Positions 1 to 6,083 of a stretch of DNA of 16,823 nt are shown piece after piece. The notes under the pieces are model-generated. The model saw nothing but the letters and a program-made list of their open reading frames with translations, made no database searches and was not told where the DNA came from. Position 1 is the stretch's first letter. Every line of letters begins with the position of its first letter. The DNA comes from Neisseriaceae bacterium (GTDB lineage Bacteria; Pseudomonadota; Gammaproteobacteria; Burkholderiales; Neisseriaceae), in contig JAFSQZ010000109.1 in NCBI GenBank assembly GCA_017446355.1, positions 1 to 16,823 of the forward strand, written 5' to 3'. Made by a program: the position numbers and the translations under genes.

Positions 1-1
1 T

Positions 2-124
2 GCCATTAAAGAAATCGCACGATTAGAGAAAAAAATGCTTCAGGCAGCCAAAGATTTACAATTTGAAGAAGCCGCAATTTTGCGCGATAAAATCCGAGAA
101 ATTAAGGAAAATATACTGTTTTAG
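2..124 (+). CDS. uvrB: UvrABC system protein B, C-terminal end (partial)
   Basis: Only the last 40 residues are in the window, read from base 2 to a TAG stop at 122-124. They form the UVR motif that closes UvrB: a charged helical pair with the core LEKKMLQAAKDLQFEEAA, then LRDKI. In the family this segment contacts UvrC during nucleotide excision repair, after UvrB has verified the lesion. The rest of the gene (helicase motifs, beta-hairpin) lies to the left of the window. UvrC carries a similar UVR motif, but there it is internal, whereas here it is followed directly by a stop, which favours UvrB. A DUS-like sequence with one mismatch (39-50) sits inside the coding region. The gene converges with acnD and they share the terminator at 397-424. 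Confidence 0.85.
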   Translation, partial: AIKEIARLEKKMLQAAKDLQFEEAAILRDKIREIKENILF

Positions 125-215
125 CGAAAACAAAATGCCTTTTTCTGTTTTCAAGTAATCTCACCCTACTTATATCTGACAAACTAAAATTCGGCAAAAC
201 GCTTATTTATCATTC

Positions 216-306
216 GTCATTTTGACCTTGAACGAAGTGAAAGGGAAAAATCTTTATCAAACAAAGAATAAGATTTTTCACTTTCCTGCAAAAAGTTCAG
301 AATGAC
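216..306. repeat. Imperfect inverted-repeat element, possible small non-coding mobile repeat
   Basis: The left arm (216-254) begins GTCATTTTGACCTTGAACG and the right arm (270-306), read on the minus strand, begins GTCATTCTGAACTTTTTGC. Both arms end in AAAAATCTT at the centre and differ in the middle. The loop is about 15 bases. The GTCATTCTGAA...GTGAAAAATCTT pattern resembles short intergenic repeats dispersed in many bacterial genomes. There is no ORF or target-site duplication that I can see. It could be a REP- or MITE-like remnant or a degenerate hairpin. Confidence 0.5.
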
Positions 307-387
307 AAGTTTTGCAAAGGTTTCAATCTGATTTTTATCCACTTGCAGTAATAAGCGTGATAAATAAATGCTGCAAAGCTTTCATTA

Positions 388-434
388 AAAAAACCACCCC
401 TTTCTCATCTAAACGAGAAAGGGGCAGTTTTTTA
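388..434. terminator. Bidirectional rho-independent terminator (uvrB / acnD)
   Basis: A perfect 10-bp stem, CCCCTTTCTC (397-406) with GAGAAAGGGG (415-424), encloses an 8-base loop. On plus it is followed by CAGTTTTTT, and on minus by TGGTTTTTTT. It therefore has a T tract in both directions, as expected between two convergent genes. It is the clearest terminator in the window. Confidence 0.9.
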
Positions 435-489
435 AACGTATTTCAAATTAAGTTATTATCAAAACAACTTAATGAAACGGTTCAGATGT

Positions 490-3093
490 TTACACTTCAC
501 CTGCCAAGAAATCTTGTGCAAAGCGTTGCAATACACCACCTGCTTCGTAAATCAATACTTCTTCAGCAGTATCCAAGCGGCTGGTTACGGGTACTTCTAC
601 CACTTCGCCATTTTTGCGATGAATAATTAAGGTTAAATCACCACGTGGTACACGTTTACCCACGACATCGTAAGTTTCGGTACCATCTAATGCCAAAGTT
701 TTACGGTTGGTGCCTGCTTTAAATTGCAAGGGTAATACGCCCATACCAATTAAGTTGGTACGGTGAATGCGTTCAAAACCTTCTGCCACAATCGCTTCTA
801 CGCCTGCTAAACGTACCCCTTTGGCTGCCCAGTCGCGACTTGAACCTTGACCGTAATCCGCACCAGCAACGATAATCAATGGTTGTTTACGGTTCATATA
901 GGTTTCAATGGCTTCCCACATACGCATTACTTTGCCTTCTGGCTCAACACGCGCCAAAGAACCTTGTTTGGTGCTGCCATCTTCATTTTTCACCATCTCA
1001 TTAAAGAGTTTTGGATTGGCCAAAGTAGCACGTTGTGCGGTTAAGTGGTCGCCACGGTGTGTTGCGTAGCTGTTGAAGTCTTCTTCTGGCAAGCCCATTT
1101 TTGCCAAGTATTCACCTGCTGCACTGCTTGGCAAAATGGCGTTGGAAGGAGATAAGTGGTCAGTGGTAATGTTATCAGGCAGCAATGCTAATGGACGCAT
1201 ACCTTTTAAAGTGCGTTCTGCTGCCAAAGCACCTTCCCAGTATGGTGGACGGCGAATATAAGTAGATTTTTCGCGCCATGCATACAATGGGCTGCTGGCT
1301 TTTTCCGCAGTACCTGTGTTGAACATTGGAATATAAACATCGCGGAATTGTTGTGGTTTCACAAATTTGGCAACAATTTCGTCAATTTCTTCATCGCTTG
1401 GCCAAATGTCTTTCAAACGAATTTCTTTGCCATCTTTTACACCCAAAACATCGTTTTCAATATCAAAACGAATGCTGCCTGCAATGGCGTAAGCCACCAC
1501 TAATGGAGGTGATGCCAAGAATGCTTGTTTTGCATAAGGGTGAATACGACCATCAAAGTTGCGGTTGCCCGATAATACGGCGGTTGCATACAAATCACGG
1601 TCAATGATTTCTTGTTGAATTTCTGGACGTAACGCACCGCTCATACCGTTACAAGTAGTACACGCAAAGGCTACGATACCGAAACCTAATTGTTCCAATT
1701 CAGGCAGCAAACCAGCTTCACGCAAGTATACTTCTGCAACTCTTGAACCAGGCGCAAATGATGATTTCACCCAAGGTTTACGTGTTAAACCCATACGGTT
1801 GGCATTGCGTGCCAATAAGGCAGCTGCAACTACGTTTCGTGGGTTTGAAGTATTGGTACAGCTGGTAATGGCAGCAATAATCACAGCACCGTCAGGCATT
1901 TTGCCATCAGCGGGAACTTCGTATGGTGCAGCCAAGCCTTTTTTCGCCAAATCAGTTGTTGAAAAACGTGCATGTGGATTACTTGGACCTGCCATATTGC
2001 GTGTAACGGTTGATAAATCAAATGTTAAAACGCGTGGATACACAGCATTTTTCAGGCTGCTTGACCATAATCCAGCAGTTTTAGCGTAGTTTTCTACCAA
2101 TTTAACTTGGTCATCATCACGACCAGTTAATTTCAAGTAATCAATGGTTTGTTGGTCAATAGAGAATAAGGCAGCGGTTGCGCCGAATTCTGGTGTCATA
2201 TTAGAAATGGTGGCACGGTCGCCAACAGATAAGCTGGCAGCACCTTCGCCGAAAAATTCTACAAATGCGCCAACAACACGTTCTTTACGTAAAAATTCTG
2301 TCAATGCCAATACAATATCAGTAGCTGTGATGCCTGCTTGACGTTTGCCAACTAATTCCACACCAACGATATCAGGTAAACGCATCATAGATGCACGACC
2401 AAGCATAACGGTTTCTGCTTCCAAACCGCCTACACCCACTGAAATCACACCCAAAGAATCTACGTGTGGTGTGTGTGAGTCAGTACCCACGCAAGTATCA
2501 GGGAATGCAACGCCATTTTTCACTTGAATCACGGGCGACATTTTTTCCAAGTTGATTTGGTGCATAATGCCGTTACCCGCAGGAATAACGTCTACATTTT
2601 CAAATGCGGTTTTTGTCCAGTTAATAAAGTGGAAACGGTCATCATTGCGACGATCTTCAATCGCACGGTTTTTGGCAAATGCATCAGGATCATCACCACC
2701 ACATTCTACGGCTAATGAATGGTCAACAATCAATTGGGTTTGTACCACTGGATTTACTTTGGCAGGATCACCACCTTGATCGGCGATGGCATCACGCAAA
2801 CCTGCTAAATCCACCAAAGCAGTTTGACCTAAAATATCGTGGCACACTACACGTGCTGGATACCAAGGAAAGTCAATTTCTTGTTTGTTTTCAATCAATT
2901 GTTTCAACCATGATTGTAAAGTAGCCAAATCTACTTTATCTGCACGGTTCACCAAGTTTTCTGCCAAAATACGGCTGGTATAAGGAAGTTTGTCATACGC
3001 GCCTGCCTGAATATCTTCAACAGCAGCGCGTGCATCAAAATAGTGTAAATCACTATTAGGTAGTGGTTTTTTGTATGCTTGATTGGCGTTCAT
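490..3093 (-). CDS. acnD: Fe/S-dependent 2-methylisocitrate dehydratase AcnD (aconitase family)
   Basis: An 867-residue cytosolic [4Fe-4S] aconitase-superfamily enzyme. In the methylcitrate cycle AcnD dehydrates 2-methylcitrate toward 2-methylaconitate. The visible signatures are DTCVGTDSHTPH near residue 200, SCTNTS with Cys412, and CTTCNG with Cys478 and Cys481. These three cysteines would ligate the cluster. The C-terminal swivel domain carries YGQGSSRDWAAKG. The order and length fit AcnA/AcnD rather than AcnB. The AcnD call rests on the distinctive N-terminus (MNANQAYKKPLPNSDLHYFD) and on lying downstream of prpB and prpC. The start is the ATG at 3091-3093, with a weak ribosome site. A hairpin lies between prpC and this gene, so it may be transcribed less than prpBC or from its own promoter. 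The usual partner prpF is absent beside it. The alternative is a housekeeping aconitase A. Confidence 0.92.
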   Translation of the reverse strand: MNANQAYKKPLPNSDLHYFDARAAVEDIQAGAYDKLPYTSRILAENLVNRADKVDLATLQSWLKQLIENKQEIDFPWYPARVVCHDILGQTALVDLAGLRDAIADQGGDPAKVNPVVQTQLIVDHSLAVECGGDDPDAFAKNRAIEDRRNDDRFHFINWTKTAFENVDVIPAGNGIMHQINLEKMSPVIQVKNGVAFPDTCVGTDSHTPHVDSLGVISVGVGGLEAETVMLGRASMMRLPDIVGVELVGKRQAGITATDIVLALTEFLRKERVVGAFVEFFGEGAASLSVGDRATISNMTPEFGATAALFSIDQQTIDYLKLTGRDDDQVKLVENYAKTAGLWSSSLKNAVYPRVLTFDLSTVTRNMAGPSNPHARFSTTDLAKKGLAAPYEVPADGKMPDGAVIIAAITSCTNTSNPRNVVAAALLARNANRMGLTRKPWVKSSFAPGSRVAEVYLREAGLLPELEQLGFGIVAFACTTCNGMSGALRPEIQQEIIDRDLYATAVLSGNRNFDGRIHPYAKQAFLASPPLVVAYAIAGSIRFDIENDVLGVKDGKEIRLKDIWPSDEEIDEIVAKFVKPQQFRDVYIPMFNTGTAEKASSPLYAWREKSTYIRRPPYWEGALAAERTLKGMRPLALLPDNITTDHLSPSNAILPSSAAGEYLAKMGLPEEDFNSYATHRGDHLTAQRATLANPKLFNEMVKNEDGSTKQGSLARVEPEGKVMRMWEAIETYMNRKQPLIIVAGADYGQGSSRDWAAKGVRLAGVEAIVAEGFERIHRTNLIGMGVLPLQFKAGTNRKTLALDGTETYDVVGKRVPRGDLTLIIHRKNGEVVEVPVTSRLDTAEEVLIYEAGGVLQRFAQDFLAGEV

Positions 3094-3140
3094 TTTAAAG
3101 AAAACTTTCTATATGGTTTATAAAGTTTATAAAACAGTTA

Positions 3141-3166
3141 AACTGCCTGAAATTTTCAGGCAGCCT
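3141..3166. repeat. Inverted DUS pair downstream of prpC
   Basis: CTGCCTGAA on plus is followed, after a short loop, by TTCAGGCAGCCT (3155-3166), an exact Simonsiella-type DUS on the minus strand. The pair can form a hairpin in the prpC-acnD gap, but it lacks a T tract. Confidence 0.8.
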
Positions 3167-3184
3167 AAAAGTGCTGAAAAGAGA

Positions 3185-3231
3185 AAAAACTGCCTGAAAA
3201 CATGAAAACACATGTTCAGGCAGCCTTTTTT
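3185..3231. terminator. DUS-containing hairpin, probable terminator of prpC
   Basis: CTGCCTGAAAACATG (3190-3204) pairs with CATGTTCAGGCAG (3211-3223), leaving one or two bulged bases. On minus, the direction of prpC, the hairpin is preceded by A residues and followed by GTTTTTTCTC. On plus it is followed by CCTTTTTTG. It contains an exact DUS (3215-3226). It probably terminates or attenuates the transcript between prpC and acnD. Confidence 0.7.
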
Positions 3232-3237
3232 GATACT

Positions 3238-3252
3238 TTCAGGCAGCCTGAA
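3238..3252. repeat. Palindromic two-dialect DUS
   Basis: TTCAGGCAGCCTGAA reads as AGGCAGCCTGAA (Kingella-type DUS) on plus and as AGGCTGCCTGAA (Simonsiella-type DUS) on minus. It lies six bases outside the prpC stop codon. Confidence 0.9.
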
Positions 3253-3257
3253 AGTGA

Positions 3258-4418
3258 TTAACGTTTTTCAAGAGGTACAAACTCTTGATCGTCTGGACCA
3301 GTGTAGTTAGCACTTGGGCGAATGATTTTACCATCTACACGTTGCTCTAACGCGTGTGCTGACCAACCAGTAGTGCGTGAAATCACGAATAATGGTGTGA
3401 ACATTGCAGTAGGCACGCCTAATTTTTGATAAGAAACAGCAGAGAACCAGTCCAAGTTAGGGAACATTTTTTTCTCTTGTTGCATCACTGTTTCAATACG
3501 TTCTGCAATGTCAAATAAGCGCATATCACCTTCAGTTTTGCTCAATGTGCGCGCCACTTCTTTAATCACTACGTTGCGTGGGTCAGAAATAGTGTAAACA
3601 GGGTGTCCGAAACCAATGATGATTTCTTTGCGTGCCATACGTTCACGAATATCAGCTTCCGCTTCGTCAGCATTGCGATAACGTTTTTGAATATCGTAAG
3701 CCACTTCGTTCGCACCACCGTGTTTTGGACCTTTCAATGCGCCAATCGCACCAGTGATTGCTGAATATAAATCTGAACCAGTACCTGTAATCACACGAGA
3801 AGTGAACGTTGAAGCGTTGAATTCGTGTTCTGCGTACAAAATCAAAGAAGTGTGCATTGCTTTTACTTGTTCTTCTGTTGGACGTTTGCCGTGCAACAAG
3901 TGTAAGAAATGACCGCCAATGCTTTCTTCTTCGCTGTCTACATCAATCATTTTGCCATTGTGTGAATAGTGATACCAGTACAATAACATACTGCCCAAAG
4001 AAGCAATCAATTTATCAGCAATATCACGTGCTTCACTAGCAGGGTGGCTTTCACGTTCTGGTTGAACACAGCCCAATACTGATACACCTGTACGCATTAC
4101 GTCCATTGGGTGAGTGTGTGCAGGCAAGTTTTCCAAGCAGTTGAGCACGCTAGCAGGTAAACCACGCAAGCTTTGTAATTTGCGTTTGTATGCAGCCAAT
4201 TCGTGTTTGTTTGGTAAGTAGCCGTGAATCAACAAGTGCGCAACTTCTTCAAATTCACAATGTTTTGCCAAATCTAAAATATCGTAACCACGATAGCTTA
4301 AATCGTTACCAGAACGACCAACTGTACACAACGCTGTATTACCAGCAGCGACACCTGAAAGTGCAACGGATTTTTTAGGTTTTGGTGTTACAGGTTGTTG
4401 GGTAGTTTCATTAGACAT
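3258..4418 (-). CDS. prpC: 2-methylcitrate synthase
   Basis: A 386-residue citrate-synthase-fold enzyme that condenses propionyl-CoA and oxaloacetate into 2-methylcitrate in the cytosol. The catalytic triad is visible: His233 in GPKHGGANE, His272 in IGFGHPVY and Asp323 in LDWFSAV. The spacing and short length fit PrpC rather than the longer housekeeping citrate synthase GltA. I placed the start at the ATG at 4416-4418 (MSNETTQQ) because GGAG sits 8 bases upstream. The frame stays open 20 codons further upstream to 4478, but that part is AT-rich and phenylalanine-rich and has no family likeness. It lies 115 bp downstream of prpB on the same strand with a palindromic DUS between them, and is almost certainly co-transcribed with prpB. 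Some PrpC enzymes also accept acetyl-CoA. Confidence 0.95.
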   Translation of the reverse strand: MSNETTQQPVTPKPKKSVALSGVAAGNTALCTVGRSGNDLSYRGYDILDLAKHCEFEEVAHLLIHGYLPNKHELAAYKRKLQSLRGLPASVLNCLENLPAHTHPMDVMRTGVSVLGCVQPERESHPASEARDIADKLIASLGSMLLYWYHYSHNGKMIDVDSEEESIGGHFLHLLHGKRPTEEQVKAMHTSLILYAEHEFNASTFTSRVITGTGSDLYSAITGAIGALKGPKHGGANEVAYDIQKRYRNADEAEADIRERMARKEIIIGFGHPVYTISDPRNVVIKEVARTLSKTEGDMRLFDIAERIETVMQQEKKMFPNLDWFSAVSYQKLGVPTAMFTPLFVISRTTGWSAHALEQRVDGKIIRPSANYTGPDDQEFVPLEKR

Positions 4419-4484
4419 AATGTGTTCTCCAAAAATAAATAAAAAATAATCAAAAGTAAAAAATTTTTCTCGTATCACAGCATT

Positions 4485-4499
4485 TTCAGGCAGCCTGAA
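4485..4499. repeat. Palindromic two-dialect DUS between prpB and prpC
   Basis: TTCAGGCAGCCTGAA is extended by T and A on each side to a longer palindrome. It reads as a Kingella-type DUS on plus and a Simonsiella-type DUS on minus. It lies inside the presumed prpB-prpC transcript and has no following T tract, so it is a weak terminator at most. Confidence 0.9.
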
Positions 4500-4533
4500 A
4501 ACGCCGTTTATACTTAATCAAAATCTTGATAAA

Positions 4534-5415
4534 TTATTTGTTTTGACTAAACAATTTATCCAATTTTTGTTCAAAATCGTGGTAGTTTAAGTGTTCGTAC
4601 AATTCTGCACGAGTTTGCATCGTATCCACGACATTAGCTTGTGTGCCATCACGCATAATCGCTTCGTAGACATTCAACGCTGCTTTGCTGGCCGCACGGA
4701 AAGTTGATAAAGGATACAACACCAAAGAAACGCCATTTTCAGCCAATTCTTTTTGAGTGTATAAAGGTGTTGCACCAAATTCAGTGATGTTTGCTAAAAC
4801 AGGAACTTTCACAGCATCAGCAAATTGTTTGTACATTGCCAAATCGGTCATCGCTTCTGGGAAAATCATATCCGCACCAGCTTCAACACAAGCACGAGCA
4901 CGATCAATCGCTGCATCTAAACCTTCTACTGCCAAAGCATCAGTACGCGCCATAATCACAAAGTTTTCATCTACACGCGCATCTACTGCTGCCTTAATAC
5001 GATCCACCATTTCTGCTTGTGATACGATGGCTTTGTTTGGACGGTGTCCACAACGTTTTTGCGCTACTTGGTCTTCAATATGAACCGCTGCAACGCCTGC
5101 GCGTTCAAAAGAGCGAATGGTACGTGCAATATTGAAAGCACCACCCCAACCCACATCAATATCCACCAACAATGGAGTTTGTACATTATCAGTGATACGG
5201 CGAGCATCGGTTAACACATCTTCCATTGTGGTGATACCCAAATCAGGGATACCGCAAGAACAAGCAGCAACACCGCCACCTGATAAATACACCGCTTTAA
5301 AACCAGTAGCTGTTGCCAAGCGTGCAAAATATGCATTAACGCAACCGACAACAGCCAAAGGATTAGATTCTTTTACAGCTTGACGAAAGGCTGCACCCGC
5401 AGAATACTGACTCAT
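4534..5415 (-). CDS. prpB: 2-methylisocitrate lyase
   Basis: A 293-residue member of the isocitrate lyase/PEP mutase superfamily. It cleaves 2-methylisocitrate to pyruvate and succinate, the last step of the methylcitrate cycle, in the cytosol. The superfamily signature appears as KRCGHRPNK with catalytic Cys122. The metal-binding region VDIDVGWGG lies upstream, and ARTDALAVEGLDAA follows. The length matches PrpB (about 295 residues) and is far shorter than isocitrate lyase AceA. The start is the ATG at 5413-5415, with GGGAG seven bases upstream, the best ribosome site in the cluster. It is the first gene of the prpB-prpC-acnD series and follows a 668-bp AT-rich gap that must hold the promoter. 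No regulator gene of the PrpR or GntR type is adjacent. Confidence 0.95.
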   Translation of the reverse strand: MSQYSAGAAFRQAVKESNPLAVVGCVNAYFARLATATGFKAVYLSGGGVAACSCGIPDLGITTMEDVLTDARRITDNVQTPLLVDIDVGWGGAFNIARTIRSFERAGVAAVHIEDQVAQKRCGHRPNKAIVSQAEMVDRIKAAVDARVDENFVIMARTDALAVEGLDAAIDRARACVEAGADMIFPEAMTDLAMYKQFADAVKVPVLANITEFGATPLYTQKELAENGVSLVLYPLSTFRAASKAALNVYEAIMRDGTQANVVDTMQTRAELYEHLNYHDFEQKLDKLFSQNK

Positions 5416-5463
5416 GAAAAACTCCCTTGATGATATTAAATAACAAATATAAAAAATAAATGA

Positions 5464-5508
5464 CTTACCGTTTTTGCGATAAAAAAACGTTTCTCACACG
5501 CTGGTAAG
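5464..5508. promoter_or_regulatory. Nested inverted repeats in the prpB leader
   Basis: CTTACC (5464-5469) and GGTAAG (5503-5508) enclose a second hairpin, CGTTTTT (5469-5475) with AAAAACG (5483-5489). The block lies 49-93 bases upstream of the prpB ATG, where an operator or attenuator would be expected. A function is inferred from position only. Confidence 0.35.
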
Positions 5509-5680
5509 AAAACGATTTTGTGAAATGTAATCAAAAGTAGTTTGCACGTAAAATTGTTTTTAACTATCAAAAAATTAAAATTAACATAAAGAAACATTTT
5601 CAACATACTGAAAAAATATTTATTTTTAATAAATGAAAAAAATTAGAATAAATAAATATATTTAACATAAAAATAAAGAT

Positions 5681-5697
5681 AATATTGTTGCAATATT
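5681..5697. promoter_or_regulatory. 17-bp palindrome, candidate operator upstream of prpB
   Basis: AATATTG TTG CAATATT is a perfect 7-bp inverted repeat with a 3-base centre, about 265 bases upstream of the prpB start. The form suits a dimeric regulator, but the region is so AT-rich that chance is a real alternative. Confidence 0.3.
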
Positions 5698-5879
5698 TTT
5701 ACAAATAAACATTTCTTTACAATTTTACTACTTATTTATCATTATTATTTTTACGTTTTTTTCTTTATTTTTTATTAAAATGAAATAAATCTTCACGGTA
5801 AATCAATGAATATGTAGTATTGTGTAACTTTATGAAGTTTTTCGGAAACTCGCTATTTTCAGGCAGGATAGTAAAGTTT

Positions 5880-5894
5880 CAAGTGTAACACTTG
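5880..5894. promoter_or_regulatory. 15-bp palindrome CAAGTGTAACACTTG
   Basis: A perfect 6-bp inverted repeat with centre TAA, 11 bases left of the structured element at 5906-5974. It could be an operator or a small hairpin. Its balanced composition stands out from the AT-rich surroundings. Confidence 0.35.
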
Positions 5895-5905
5895 CTTAAA
5901 AGAAA

Positions 5906-5974
5906 GGTGAGACGGTTTATCAGCTTAATGTTTCAGTCAGCAAAGGAAACATTTTAACTTAAAAGCATCTCACC
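5906..5974. ncRNA. Candidate structured RNA element, strand unsure
   Basis: GGTGAGA (5906-5912) and TCTCACC (5968-5974) close a 69-base domain. Inside it, GCTT (5923-5926) pairs with AAGC (5963-5966), and AATGTTTC (5927-5934) pairs with GAAACATT (5946-5953) around an 11-base loop. Three co-linear helices in non-coding DNA suggest a folded transcript. On minus, the direction of pheT and prpB, the last helix is followed by TTTCTTTTAAG, a poor terminator tail. I do not recognise it as a known riboswitch or sRNA. It is not tRNA-like. Confidence 0.35.
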
Positions 5975-6040
5975 GAATTGAAACAATATCTCATATAATC
6001 AATGGGATATTAGTAACTACTTTACTTTAAGAAAACATCA

Positions 6041-6061
6041 TTGCATTAAAACGTAATGCAA
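6041..6061. terminator. Stem-loop just downstream of pheT
   Basis: TTGCATTA (6041-6048) and TAATGCAA (6054-6061) form a perfect 8-bp stem with a 5-base loop, starting 22 bases after the pheT stop. On minus it is followed by TGATGTTTTC, so the T tract is broken. It may be a weak terminator or a 3'-end stabilising hairpin. Confidence 0.45.
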
Positions 6062-6083
6062 TAAGCATTTTTGTTTCATCAAA

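Larger units (their letters stand above)
125..489. other. Intergenic region between uvrB and acnD (convergent)
   Basis: This 365-bp gap holds no credible gene. It contains an imperfect inverted repeat (216-306) and a strong two-way terminator (397-424). The rest is plain AT-rich sequence. Both flanking genes end here, so no promoter is expected. Confidence 0.7.
5416..6083. other. Long AT-rich gap upstream of prpB and downstream of pheT
   Basis: This 668-bp stretch has no ORF of coding character. Both neighbours are on minus, so it holds the pheT 3' end and the prpB promoter and leader. I see five inverted repeats: 5464-5508, 5681-5697, 5880-5894, 5906-5974 and 6041-6061. A truncated DUS-like sequence lies near 5858. 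The middle part (about 5560-5780) is extremely AT-rich, as in a promoter or a region bound by nucleoid proteins. I found no convincing -10/-35 pair. Confidence 0.6.

Noticed and set aside
4419..4478. A 20-codon N-terminal extension of prpC
   Set aside because: The segment is rich in Phe and Ile with no family likeness, and a GGAG ribosome site lies just before the ATG at 4418.
5906..5974. A tRNA or glycine/TPP riboswitch
   Set aside because: There is no cloverleaf or T-loop, and the conserved core sequences of those riboswitches are absent.
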